The translations under genes and the position numbers were made by a program. This document shows positions 9,432 to 19,796 of a stretch of 64,000 nucleotides of DNA, piece by piece. Source of the stretch: Candidatus Poribacteria bacterium (GTDB taxonomy: Bacteria > Poribacteria > WGA-4E > WGA-3G); assembly GCA_028824685.1 (NCBI GenBank), contig JAPPCZ010000110.1, positions 1 to 64,000 on the forward strand. Reading direction: 5' to 3'. The notes below the pieces were generated by a model that ran no database searches, was not told where the DNA came from, and was given only the letters and a program-made list of their open reading frames with translations. Position 1 is the stretch's first letter, and every line of letters begins with the position of its first letter.

Positions 9432-9527
9432 AGTCAACTTGGGAGCATCAATATTCGTTACGAGTATTTAAGGTAATTTCACAGGTAATCTGTATAGTTT
9501 CAATCGTAAATTAGATATGATGAAAAG

Positions 9528-10382
9528 ATGGATAGGTTAGATATTGTTCTTGTTCAACGCGGTTTTGCTGAAAGTCGTCTCCAAGCAAAGCGTTTGATTT
9601 TTGCAGGTGCAGTCAAAGTAAACAACAATTCAAACCTAAAACCTGGACAACGCATACCACCTGACGCTGAAATTGAGGTTGAACATCCACCAAAATATGT
9701 CAGTCGTGGTGGATTAAAACTTGAAAAGGCACTACAAGATTTTGATATAGTCGTTAAAAATAAAGTTGCAATTGACGTAGGTGCTTCCACAGGTGGTTTT
9801 ACCGACTGCTTACTCCAACACGGTGTAGATTTTGTCTATGCGGTTGATGTTGGGTATGGTCAACTCGCTTGGAAACTTCGCAAAAACCCGCGCGTGCACG
9901 TACTTGACAAAACCAATATCCGCTACATTGACCCACACCTATTTTCACATCCACTTGACATTGCAGTGATTGATGTGTCATTCATTTCCCTAAAAAAAGT
10001 GTTGCCTGTTGTGATTGAGAAGTTAGGCGTATCGGAGATTATTGCGCTCGTAAAACCACAGTTTGAGGCAGGGCGTAACCACGTTAAAAAGGGAGGCATA
10101 GTTGACGACCCAGACGTACACAAGGTGACTTTGGATGATTTGATTGAATTTGTGCAGGAAAATCTTGCAGTAAAACCTTTCGGATTAACCTTTTCACCGA
10201 TTCATCAAGATATAGGTAATATCGAATATCTCCTCTGGCTACGTAAATCCACGACAGCAACACTGTTTGAATCTGGATTAGAAATCTTACCTACAATAGA
10301 TACGGATTTTATCAGTGATGTAGTTAATACCGCGCACGACGCGTTTTATGCTAACAGTGTAGAAAAATCGGAACAAGATTGA
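9528..10382 (+). CDS. tlyA: TlyA-family rRNA 2'-O-methyltransferase (S4 plus FtsJ domains)
   Basis: 284 residues with an N-terminal S4 RNA-binding domain (RLDIVLVQRGFAESRLQAKR) and a SAM-binding FtsJ-type methyltransferase domain (AIDVGASTGGFTDCLL, YAVDVGYGQLAW, VIDVSFISLKK, ALVKPQFEAGR). TlyA proteins 2'-O-methylate rRNA cytidines and determine capreomycin sensitivity in mycobacteria; some members are annotated as hemolysins. Its TGA shares one base with the ATG of the TamB-like gene (TGATG). No strong Shine-Dalgarno is seen. Confidence 0.88.
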   Translation: MDRLDIVLVQRGFAESRLQAKRLIFAGAVKVNNNSNLKPGQRIPPDAEIEVEHPPKYVSRGGLKLEKALQDFDIVVKNKVAIDVGASTGGFTDCLLQHGVDFVYAVDVGYGQLAWKLRKNPRVHVLDKTNIRYIDPHLFSHPLDIAVIDVSFISLKKVLPVVIEKLGVSEIIALVKPQFEAGRNHVKKGGIVDDPDVHKVTLDDLIEFVQENLAVKPFGLTFSPIHQDIGNIEYLLWLRKSTTATLFESGLEILPTIDTDFISDVVNTAHDAFYANSVEKSEQD

Positions 10383-13300
10383 TGACAAGACGAAAAAGAG
10401 CATTTATTTCAATACCTCTAATTACGCTACTCATCGGAATCGTTGGATATTTCTATATCAGTTCAGATTCTTTCCTAAATAATTTCATAAAACCTCGTCT
10501 TGAAGAAACTCTTCAAAAACAGGTCAATAAAAAATACACTGTGACATTCGGCGAATTGAGTGGCAACATCTTTACCGGTGTTGAAGTCGAGAATTTTAGG
10601 ATAGAAGACGATGAAAAATTGCCTATACTCTCCACAGATGAGATAGTCCTGAAATACTATTTTTGGGGTCTACTACAACGCAAATTTCTTGTAACTGCGT
10701 TAGAGATCAACTCTCCAGAGTTAAACCTAAGGCGTAATTCGGGTGGACAGGTTAATTTAACACAAGTGTTTCGTGAGTCTTCACAAGATTCGGATGCGTC
10801 TTTCGCTTTTGCAATTTCCAAAGCTGCTATTAATGGCGGGAAGATCCTTTTTACAGATACACAGCAGAACATTAAATTAAGTCTGCCAGATATTGATATT
10901 GAGTTGCTGGGTAAGTTAGAAAAATGGGATCATACTGGAAAACTCTCTATTGGAAAAGGGAGTTTCGCCCTAAATGGAACCGAATTGTCAATTGAGCAGT
11001 TGAAGGATATAGGTTTTTCCGTATCAGCAACAAACAGTAATTTGGAAACACTCAAACTGAAATTAGGCAATTCTTTTTTGGAAATACAAGAACTTAATGG
11101 TAATTTAGATGAAAGAAAATGGAATACGCTTGTAGAGTTGACGATTGATGCCAGAGACATACAAAAGTTTCTTGGTAATGACACACAACTTGCAGGATTT
11201 AGCAAAGTTAAATTGGATTTAAATGGGACAGATTCAACTTTAAATGGAAAACTTATTGGAACATCGGAAGCACTTTCAATCAAGCAATTTCCAACAGATT
11301 CATCTGAATCAAAAACAAGACAAATTGATATTGCGAATCTTAAGATTGACACTACCCTGAATTTTGCGGAAGTTGCGGAGATGACGTTAGAGAAATTCAG
11401 TGCAGAGGTCGCTGATGGATTACTTTCTGGAAGTGGTAGTGTCACATTTGACAATAACTCTGAAGGTAATCTAATTAAGCGTTTACAACATTTTGTCAAA
11501 CAACCCATTACCTATGATAGCAAATGGGATATTTCAGAAGTTCAACTTGATTTGTTATTGGCAATGTTTGCAGAATTATCAAAACAGATACCGCAACTTG
11601 AATCTGGGACATTTACAGGCACAGCGTTAATAAATGGCAATACTACAAGAGATTTTCATCTTGATAGCAGTGTGAAGCTTTCAGATACCCGTTTTCTTGT
11701 CAAAGACGAATCTATACCTTTGAAGAATTCATCTCTCAATTGTGAAATTTCTTCGGAACATACGAATGGTTCAAATATCAGGATAGATGGCACAATTGAT
11801 AATACAAGCGTTGATATTAACGGTTCTTTTGATAGCTTTGATGTTCAACTTGAGAATGTTGACTTTGGGAAACTATCAAGAATTTTTAATTCTGTGCCTT
11901 TCAAAGGTGTCGGAAGCATTACTGCACAATTAAAAAAAGACGGCACTGCTGCTGGGCATGTAGAAATGCCTGAGACATTCTATTGTCACAACGATGATGA
12001 ACCAATTCCACTTGGTCGTTTAGCAGGAAATTTTCGGTATGTAGATAGGATTGTGTATTTTGAAAACACACATTTGACAAAACAAGGTGGGACAAGCGTG
12101 TCCATTGAGGGTAATGTTGGTATAGATGGTAAATTACCTGCGAATTTCCACATCGTCGTTGATCCGCTTGTGCTGGATGCTGACTATAACAAACTCTTTT
12201 TTACTGTAGCCTACCCCATTGAAGGTGATATAAAGGGGGAATTAAATTTATATGGTCACCTCATTGACCACCTTGATGGCAGCGGTAATTTTGTTGTTAA
12301 TTCTGGAAACGCCTGGGGCATCAATTTTGATCCTGCAACATTGCAGTTGGAAATTGACGATTACTCGCTCACTATTCCCGATTTTGTAATAACGACACGC
12401 GGTCAACAGGTTATTCTTAATGTCAATGTAGAAAGTAATGGTGATTTTAACTTCAGTGTAAAAAGTAGTAAAGACAAACCGGTTCAATTGGCTGAACTTG
12501 CACGCGCTGCAGACATCATCGATTTTCCACTTGATGGCAAAATGAATGTTAACGTTGAATCATATCAAAAAAAGCCGCAAGACCTCGTATTTACAACAAA
12601 ATTCATCTTTTCAGACCTCACATTTGAAGACAATCCCCTTGGCGATGCCTATCTGGATGGCATACTCATAGAAGAAAAAAATCATTTCGAATTTACCGGA
12701 AAAGCACTTGCTGGAACGACTGATATTGAGGGTACAATCAGTAATGCTTTCCCTAACCCATACAAGTTTTTCCTTAAAAGTGAAAAAACTGCGGCTGCTC
12801 CGATTCTACGCATTTTTCATCCTGCCCTTGATGCAATTACTGGCACTATTGATAGTACTGTAGAAATAGAAGGCACAATTACTGAGTTAGTCGAACCTGC
12901 CAAAAAAAGTGTTCATCCTTATGATGTTGACATAGTTATCAACCAGACTCTACTTCAGTACAATTCCTTGCGCTTTACAAATCCAAAGCCGATACGTCTA
13001 AATTTAGAAGATGATATATTGACGATTTCTGACAGTTCGCTATCTGTAGAAAAGGAGAAATCTCCATTCATTCAACTCACTGGCACCATTGATACAAAAA
13101 CTGAAGAGATTGATCTTTCCTCCAAACATAATCAAATATTAACGCTGGAATCTCTCAAGGAAGCATTAGGGTTTCCCATTTTTGGTAATGTTCATTATGA
13201 TTTAAAAATAAAAGGAACGTTCAGTGATCCTATTGTTGATCTCAAATGGACAATACCAACGTTAATTGCGGAAACCGATATAGGAGATTTAGGTGTTCGC

Positions 13301-16300
13301 GACGCGAATAGTGAAATTATATTCCAAAATAATACTATACATATCAAGCCTTTCTCTATGCATGTATTGGACAGCCTTTTTCAGATAGGTGGGCATATAG
13401 CAATTGATCAAAATGAATTTAACAATTCTAAACTAAATTTTGAAATCGTTAGTGACAACCTTGATTTAGCAAAGTTTTCAGATTTACTCAGGAACAGTCT
13501 GCCTGTTGAGACTGTAAAACGTCTTACGTTTGGCAAATCTGCCTTAATTGAAGGAAATATTGGAGCTGTGCTAAATGTGGCAGGAACCGTTGATGAACCT
13601 ATTGTTGATTTAAACACACATACAATCGAAAATCACCCTATTCGTCTTGGTGCATTTGCAGAACCGATCACACTGGACAAATTGCGCGCACTTACTACTA
13701 TTAGAAGGCAATTAATACAAATACAGGACTTAATTGCCAATGGGCAAATTGGAAAAGGCATTTTTCAGATAAACGGTGAAACTTCATTTGCAACCCAAAA
13801 TAATGACGAAATGACGTTTGACTTAGATATGTCTGTTGAGAAACTGGAGGTAGGAGATTTTATAACGTTTTACCAGCACCCCTCTCCTTTAAGTGGTACA
13901 GTGAGAGGCTCTGTAAAGTTAACAGGAACAGGTTTCACCAGCGATCTTTTAACAGCAATATGTAAAATAAATGAACTCAATTTACAAGCACAAGATTATC
14001 AAATTTATAATACCTCACCGATAGAATTCAAATTTATAAATAATAGCGTTACTACTTTTCTTCCCTTACAGATTGAGTCTTCTGCCCTGGGATCCGCAGT
14101 TAACATTGGTTTTGATGGTCCACTTGCTATGCCAAACATAACAGCGAAATGGCAGGGAACTTTCAAACACTCTTTAAAGCAAGCAACAAATTCACCTCTA
14201 CAGTGGAACGGCAATGCTGAATATGCAAACAAACAGATAAAATTGAGAACTGAGTTTACCAATAACGGCGACAATTTAACTCTCAACGGTATGATCCCGT
14301 TTGATCTAACTTTGGCCCAGATCGATTTCTCAGAACGATTCCTTGAAGCACCTATAGAGGTGCATCTTCGCAGTAATGAACTACCACTCACTTTTTTTCC
14401 AGGTATTGATGCTGTTTTCTCGGAGACAGGAGAAGGTGTTGCGGATATTGATTTGAGACTTCAAGGCACGACGCGAACGCCATATTTACAGGGGAATGTT
14501 AATTTGCAGTCCCCAAAAATCGGTTTCAACAATTTCAGTCAATCCTTTGAGAATGTTACAGTCCAACTCAAAGCACGTAGAGGCGTTCTTGAGTTTGCAA
14601 AGTTTCAATTTGATATAGAGGATGGAACTTGTAATCTTGAACAAAGTGAGTTGCAACTTGATGGTTTGACTCCGAAGTTTTTCTCAGCAAAAGGATTGTC
14701 AATAAAGCAGTATCCTCTCGGGACAATCCTACGACAAGCACTACCACAAGATATCTTTGAAGGTGTGAATGGAAATGTAGCAGCTACGCTTACGGAATTG
14801 AACGTGTCGCTTGAAAAATATTTTGAAAATGGTGAAAAAATCCCAATTCCAAAAATGCGCGATACAATCACCTTTGACTCTCTCACTCAGGAGATGACGG
14901 CTGATTTTACCATTGATAACATTTCCTTGGGTTTTACTATTACTACCTTAGATCAGCAATTCAGCTTAAAAAACCCAAAACCAATTCCGATGACGTTAGA
15001 AGATGCAGGCACATTTAGAGTCAATGGACTTAAGCTCGAAAATACTATCCCAATTTCTTCTGATATAGCAGAGGATCCGCTTGTTTTCAGCTGTTTCGGT
15101 AGATGGAACATGCAAGGTGAAATATCTGCCAACCTGAAACTGGACAATTTCAATATTTCTATTTTAGATCCGCTTTTACCTAAGGGGTTTCGTGAGGCAT
15201 ATCAGAAGAAGGGAATGCTATCAACAACCATTGACATTAAAGGTTCTTATGAAGCGCCTGAAATAATAGTCAAGTGTGTTGGACATGAACTTGCTATCAA
15301 TAAAGCAAACATAGATGAATTCTCTGCAGAACTGCAATATAGTCCTGATGATCAACAGTGGGAAATTTCTGATGATAAACCTATTCTGAGATTTGGCAGG
15401 AATCAGCTCTCTTGCTCAGGGCATGTGCCTTATCTGCTTTCCTTATCAAAGCTTCAAGCAAAACCGCTCATCAAGGAGATGGATGTTAAAGTTGACTTAA
15501 AATTGGACGAACTTGAAATTTTGCACCGTATAGAACCCCTTATTCAATCTGCAAGTGGAATAGGTTCAATCAATGCAACTGTCAGTGGAACGCCACAAGC
15601 CCCACGACTTAAAGGCGAGGGAAAATTTTCAAACCTTAAACTCTCCATCTCCAGTTCGCCTGTTTACTTTGAGAATACTAACGCACAGTTTGATTTCACC
15701 GAATCAAAACTTGAAATAGAAACCATTGAAGGCCAATTGAACAGTGGTGATTTTTCTGCCAGAGGTGAGATTGCCTTAAATTGGGTTGAAATAGATGATA
15801 TTAACCTTGTAGCAAGTTTAACAGACTGCACCTTTACCCAACCGCGTTTGTACGAGATCAACATAAATTCTGATGAGTTACGTCTACATGGAAAAATTGC
15901 AGATATGATTCTGGAGGGTCATATTAGAATCGACTCGGGGTACTACCGACAGGATTGGAATTGGGAAGACGTGCTTAATGCTTTTTCTGCTGGTACTGTC
16001 CGAGAAGCAGATCTATTCTCGTATGCTCCAATCTTGCGCGAGCTTGACTTAGATGTAGATATTGATATACCAAACAACTTTCACTTACGTTCATCTACTG
16101 GTGGAAACACTGACATTGAAATCGCTTGTAGCGGTCAAATCACAGGTGCGTTTCAGGAACCACTTTTTACGGGTAATGTTTCCATCCTCAAAGGGAAAAT
16201 TGGTATCGTTACACAGGTTTTTGAGGTTGTAGAGGGTTCAACGATTAGAAACTCAAGCACTACAGCCTTCAATCCAGAACTAAATATCTCCCTTGAAATT

Positions 16301-16669
16301 CCGAATCCAATCCGTGGTGTCCTACTTAGGGACGGAAGCACAGCAGATCTAAAAATTACGGCAACGATAACTGGTATCCTTGAAAACGGCGATATTGACA
16401 AAGCGAAGCTTAATTTACATGCAGAACCCCTTAATTCCTCCACAACTGAATTCTTGACAGAAGCAGATGTGCTTGCGCTCCTTTTACCGGGTAACTTTTT
16501 TTCACGATCATTTGGCGGAATCACCTTCACTATTTCATCTGGTTTTGATCCCAATGAGCGCCACATTATTGCAGAATATCCATTACCTAAAAATATGTCC
16601 ATAAAAGTAGAAGGTGATGAAAAGGGTGAAGTTGGTGTAGATATTCAACTGTTGGAGCGGCGATTCTAA
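10382..16669 (+). CDS. TamB-like inner-membrane-anchored translocation/assembly protein
   Basis: A 2,095-residue AsmA/TamB-type protein. Residues 1-30 hold a basic start and one membrane helix (FISIPLITLLIGIVGYFYI). The rest is a very long beta-rich periplasmic region with repeated short strands, and the last ~350 residues match the DUF490/TamB C-terminal domain, including ADVLALLLPGNF and YPLPKNMSIKVEGDEKG. TamB-like proteins span the periplasm and act in outer-membrane protein insertion or phospholipid transport. It is much longer than E. coli TamB (about 1,259 residues). The ATG at 10382 is preferred over an adjacent TTG. The Omp85 partner starts directly after its stop. Confidence 0.85.
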   Translation: MTRRKRAFISIPLITLLIGIVGYFYISSDSFLNNFIKPRLEETLQKQVNKKYTVTFGELSGNIFTGVEVENFRIEDDEKLPILSTDEIVLKYYFWGLLQRKFLVTALEINSPELNLRRNSGGQVNLTQVFRESSQDSDASFAFAISKAAINGGKILFTDTQQNIKLSLPDIDIELLGKLEKWDHTGKLSIGKGSFALNGTELSIEQLKDIGFSVSATNSNLETLKLKLGNSFLEIQELNGNLDERKWNTLVELTIDARDIQKFLGNDTQLAGFSKVKLDLNGTDSTLNGKLIGTSEALSIKQFPTDSSESKTRQIDIANLKIDTTLNFAEVAEMTLEKFSAEVADGLLSGSGSVTFDNNSEGNLIKRLQHFVKQPITYDSKWDISEVQLDLLLAMFAELSKQIPQLESGTFTGTALINGNTTRDFHLDSSVKLSDTRFLVKDESIPLKNSSLNCEISSEHTNGSNIRIDGTIDNTSVDINGSFDSFDVQLENVDFGKLSRIFNSVPFKGVGSITAQLKKDGTAAGHVEMPETFYCHNDDEPIPLGRLAGNFRYVDRIVYFENTHLTKQGGTSVSIEGNVGIDGKLPANFHIVVDPLVLDADYNKLFFTVAYPIEGDIKGELNLYGHLIDHLDGSGNFVVNSGNAWGINFDPATLQLEIDDYSLTIPDFVITTRGQQVILNVNVESNGDFNFSVKSSKDKPVQLAELARAADIIDFPLDGKMNVNVESYQKKPQDLVFTTKFIFSDLTFEDNPLGDAYLDGILIEEKNHFEFTGKALAGTTDIEGTISNAFPNPYKFFLKSEKTAAAPILRIFHPALDAITGTIDSTVEIEGTITELVEPAKKSVHPYDVDIVINQTLLQYNSLRFTNPKPIRLNLEDDILTISDSSLSVEKEKSPFIQLTGTIDTKTEEIDLSSKHNQILTLESLKEALGFPIFGNVHYDLKIKGTFSDPIVDLKWTIPTLIAETDIGDLGVRDANSEIIFQNNTIHIKPFSMHVLDSLFQIGGHIAIDQNEFNNSKLNFEIVSDNLDLAKFSDLLRNSLPVETVKRLTFGKSALIEGNIGAVLNVAGTVDEPIVDLNTHTIENHPIRLGAFAEPITLDKLRALTTIRRQLIQIQDLIANGQIGKGIFQINGETSFATQNNDEMTFDLDMSVEKLEVGDFITFYQHPSPLSGTVRGSVKLTGTGFTSDLLTAICKINELNLQAQDYQIYNTSPIEFKFINNSVTTFLPLQIESSALGSAVNIGFDGPLAMPNITAKWQGTFKHSLKQATNSPLQWNGNAEYANKQIKLRTEFTNNGDNLTLNGMIPFDLTLAQIDFSERFLEAPIEVHLRSNELPLTFFPGIDAVFSETGEGVADIDLRLQGTTRTPYLQGNVNLQSPKIGFNNFSQSFENVTVQLKARRGVLEFAKFQFDIEDGTCNLEQSELQLDGLTPKFFSAKGLSIKQYPLGTILRQALPQDIFEGVNGNVAATLTELNVSLEKYFENGEKIPIPKMRDTITFDSLTQEMTADFTIDNISLGFTITTLDQQFSLKNPKPIPMTLEDAGTFRVNGLKLENTIPISSDIAEDPLVFSCFGRWNMQGEISANLKLDNFNISILDPLLPKGFREAYQKKGMLSTTIDIKGSYEAPEIIVKCVGHELAINKANIDEFSAELQYSPDDQQWEISDDKPILRFGRNQLSCSGHVPYLLSLSKLQAKPLIKEMDVKVDLKLDELEILHRIEPLIQSASGIGSINATVSGTPQAPRLKGEGKFSNLKLSISSSPVYFENTNAQFDFTESKLEIETIEGQLNSGDFSARGEIALNWVEIDDINLVASLTDCTFTQPRLYEININSDELRLHGKIADMILEGHIRIDSGYYRQDWNWEDVLNAFSAGTVREADLFSYAPILRELDLDVDIDIPNNFHLRSSTGGNTDIEIACSGQITGAFQEPLFTGNVSILKGKIGIVTQVFEVVEGSTIRNSSTTAFNPELNISLEIPNPIRGVLLRDGSTADLKITATITGILENGDIDKAKLNLHAEPLNSSTTEFLTEADVLALLLPGNFFSRSFGGITFTISSGFDPNERHIIAEYPLPKNMSIKVEGDEKGEVGVDIQLLERRF

Positions 16670-19600
16670 ATGTGTAAATTTGGTTTGAACCATACGCTGA
16701 AATCCTTGTCTGTTTGTTTGGTTAAGGGAAGTATATTTTGTGGACTAATACCAATAGTTCTCTATTTCCTTACCGTTGAACCTATCTTCGGAGAAGTTAC
16801 AGACACCTCTCAATTCCTTGATTCCTCACCTGAAATCTTCCAAGAAAAAAAAGTTGTTAAAATTGAATATCTCATTGACGACCTCCCTGTAACAAATAGT
16901 GAGACACTTGATAGTCTTAAAAAATTAACCACTGTAACGAATAGTTCACAGTTTTCGCGTTATGCTATTCAACAAAGTGTTAGTTCACTTTTTTCGTCAG
17001 AAAGATTCTCGCAGATTGATGTTTACACCTTACAAGCACTTGAAGGGGTTGTGCTGAGATTTGATTTAAAACATGTGATGCGCATCCAAAAAAGAAAAAT
17101 AACAGGTGAACTGCCTGATGACCTTAGACAAGCTATCCGTGCTACGGTAAAATTGAAACCTGGGGCACAGTATGTCCCAATAATTGCCAAAAAGGATGTC
17201 AATTCCATTAAAGCAGTATGTGCTGAAAACGGTTATTTTGATGCTAATGTTGAAGAAGATACAATTACTTCTGATGGAAGTTTAATATACCATGTTGATT
17301 TAGGAAATCCTACGGTTATTGAGAGATTTGAGATTCTGGGTAATTCGGCGATATTTTCAGAACAAATAAAGACAATGTGTCAGAGCCGTGTTGGAAGAAT
17401 TTATAATAGATCTTTTTTAGATGAAGATATTGAGGAAATTCGAGACTTATATAAGAAGAAATACTATCCAAGTACTGAAATTAAGCCCAATTTCCGACAT
17501 CAAAACGGTATCTTAACACTTGAAATAGTTGAAGGCACACAACTATTGCTTGATTTTGTAGATGAGAACGGAAAACCGATTATTCAAGACTCTCCGGTTC
17601 GCAATTTTTTGGCAAAATTAGGCATTAACACAAAAGAATCTGAAAGAGACCGACTCAGAGGCGAAATAACATTTTTAATTAATAACCGTCCTTTGTGGGA
17701 GGAAACCGTACAAGATCACTTTGAGGCGGAGGGTTACCACGGAACCGAAGTAAAATCAAAGATATTAACCAATTCTCCACTCCATGTTAAATTTACTGTT
17801 TTGCGAGGTATCCGATACATAGTAACTGATGTCACATTTTCTGGAAATAACGCTTTTTCTGATGAGGAGTTGTTGCGCGAAATAGCGATGAAACCACACC
17901 GTTCCATCTCTCGCCTCTTTCGCAAGCGTATTTTTTCTCAGCAGACGCTTTTAAGAGATATACAACGTTTAACGATTTTATATGAAAAAACTGGATATCC
18001 TGATGCTGTGTTAAAGTTACCAATTCCAGAAAAACAGAGTTCTAATAACCGAAATTTTGGGAAAATAAAGATACATTATACGATAATTGAAGACCACAAA
18101 GAAGTGATTAATCGTTGTCTTTTTAGTGGAAATGAGATGTTAGACACCGCTACGCTCCTTAATGCTTTGCCGAGTAAATCTCAAGAACCGAATGCACGGC
18201 TTGTTCGGAAAAATTACGAAAACGCAATACTTAAAGCATATAAAGATCGGGGTTACATAGATGCAGAGATATTAGATACACAATACCTACACAAAACAGA
18301 CACACCAGTTTTTCAGATAGAAGGTAATTTTTCTGAACAATTGGATTCATGGACGCTGCCGAAGAAATTACGAGATGCATTTAAAAAACACAATTTATCG
18401 CATGCTGGAACGTCTATTGCTACAAAAATGGATGAAGAGTGGAGTATGCAAGATTTTGACGGTAACGCTCGTTATACGCTTGAGCAGGAAAAGACGCATC
18501 TATCAGTTTATGAACACGGTATTTTACGATTTGAAATTTCTGAAGGGACTCAAATAGTATTTGGCACGTTCAGTTTTGTAGGTGATACTGGGGTTAACAC
18601 AAACATACTAAATCGCGAGATTACGCATCTTCGGGGTGCCCTTTATACCCCAGACAAGTTAAGTCAAGCTATCCAAAATCTCTACAGTACGGGAGTTTTT
18701 GAACCTGGAATCCGTGTAGGAGAACCTATAATTCCAACAGATTTTGACAGTCAACCAAGTTTTTCTTCAACACAACCGATAGTCAGAGATGTAGAAATTC
18801 TGCTTCAAAAGAGGGCCCCACGCTCATACGGTGCAAGCATTGGTTATAGTTCTTCAGACGGACCACGCGGGACGATTGCCCTAAGCCATCTTAACCTCTT
18901 CAAACGAAATATACGATTTCGATTACGCGGCAGAGGTGGAACACTCGGCTACCTCTATGATACGATTTTAACTGAACCCTGGCTGATAGGCAGAACAAGT
19001 GGTAGTTTGCAATTCTTGGGAAGAAAATTGGAAGAAGACGACGGTGTTAGAGCACTACAAGGTAGTTTTAGTCTCAGTAGAAAGTTATCCAGATCACATC
19101 GACTCAATCTACAATACAGTTTTCGTGATTTAAAAGATACTTCTGTGGCACCTCTGATCCCAAACCCATCAACTACGGTTAGCAGTCTTCGTCTCTTATG
19201 GAGACAAGATAGTCGTGTGCCATCTCTTAATCCAACATCTGGTATGTTAAACGAGGTTACAGTGGAATATGCGGGAGGATTTTTAGGTGGAAAAAGCAGC
19301 TTTACTAAAATAATAACTGACACCCGCTATCATAGAAAACTAAGCGCACGTGGGCCTGTGTTAGCAACTGCAATCCGATTAGGTTACACCCCAGGACTCC
19401 AAGCTAAAGCTGGCAGCGATGCAGAACTAATTTCTTTTGAAAGATTCTGGGTAGGGGGTAGTACAACAGTTCGAGGCTATGAGGAACGGGGACTCGGACC
19501 TGAAGATATTACTGGAAAACATCGGGGAAATGTCCAGTTCATCTTTAATACCGAATTGCGTTTTCCAATTTATACACCTATTGACGGGGTTTTGTTCTTT

Positions 19601-19786
19601 GACGCTGGCAACGTATGGGACACTGCAAAAGATATTGAGTACGAATGGTTGCCTTCCTCTTTAGGTGTAGGTCTGCGATTAAACTTGGGACCTCTCGTTG
19701 GAGGAATAGATTATGCTGTGCCACTCATCTCTGTGTCTGGTGTTTCAACAGAGGCTTTCTATTTTCGCGTTGGTAGCACATTTTAG
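16670..19786 (+). CDS. Omp85-superfamily outer membrane assembly protein (BamA/TamA-like)
   Basis: 1,038 residues. A long hydrophobic N-terminal segment (to about residue 40) acts as signal. Several POTRA-like beta-alpha-alpha-beta-beta repeats follow (for example IERFEILGNSAIF, VTDVTFSGNNAFSDEELL, VINRCLFSGNEML). A C-terminal 16-strand-type barrel begins near residue 705. The barrel contains GGSTTVRGYEERGLGP, the conserved VRGF/Y loop-6 motif, and ends in phenylalanine as outer-membrane proteins do. It sits with no gap behind the TamB-like gene, which suggests a TamA role. It could equally be the main BamA, since no other Omp85 is in view. Confidence 0.85.
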   Translation: MCKFGLNHTLKSLSVCLVKGSIFCGLIPIVLYFLTVEPIFGEVTDTSQFLDSSPEIFQEKKVVKIEYLIDDLPVTNSETLDSLKKLTTVTNSSQFSRYAIQQSVSSLFSSERFSQIDVYTLQALEGVVLRFDLKHVMRIQKRKITGELPDDLRQAIRATVKLKPGAQYVPIIAKKDVNSIKAVCAENGYFDANVEEDTITSDGSLIYHVDLGNPTVIERFEILGNSAIFSEQIKTMCQSRVGRIYNRSFLDEDIEEIRDLYKKKYYPSTEIKPNFRHQNGILTLEIVEGTQLLLDFVDENGKPIIQDSPVRNFLAKLGINTKESERDRLRGEITFLINNRPLWEETVQDHFEAEGYHGTEVKSKILTNSPLHVKFTVLRGIRYIVTDVTFSGNNAFSDEELLREIAMKPHRSISRLFRKRIFSQQTLLRDIQRLTILYEKTGYPDAVLKLPIPEKQSSNNRNFGKIKIHYTIIEDHKEVINRCLFSGNEMLDTATLLNALPSKSQEPNARLVRKNYENAILKAYKDRGYIDAEILDTQYLHKTDTPVFQIEGNFSEQLDSWTLPKKLRDAFKKHNLSHAGTSIATKMDEEWSMQDFDGNARYTLEQEKTHLSVYEHGILRFEISEGTQIVFGTFSFVGDTGVNTNILNREITHLRGALYTPDKLSQAIQNLYSTGVFEPGIRVGEPIIPTDFDSQPSFSSTQPIVRDVEILLQKRAPRSYGASIGYSSSDGPRGTIALSHLNLFKRNIRFRLRGRGGTLGYLYDTILTEPWLIGRTSGSLQFLGRKLEEDDGVRALQGSFSLSRKLSRSHRLNLQYSFRDLKDTSVAPLIPNPSTTVSSLRLLWRQDSRVPSLNPTSGMLNEVTVEYAGGFLGGKSSFTKIITDTRYHRKLSARGPVLATAIRLGYTPGLQAKAGSDAELISFERFWVGGSTTVRGYEERGLGPEDITGKHRGNVQFIFNTELRFPIYTPIDGVLFFDAGNVWDTAKDIEYEWLPSSLGVGLRLNLGPLVGGIDYAVPLISVSGVSTEAFYFRVGSTF

Positions 19787-19796
19787 AAGTATAAGA

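Noticed and set aside
10930..11508. 192-codon frame antisense to the TamB-like gene
   Set aside because: It lies wholly within a convincing gene on the other strand and shows no family pattern.
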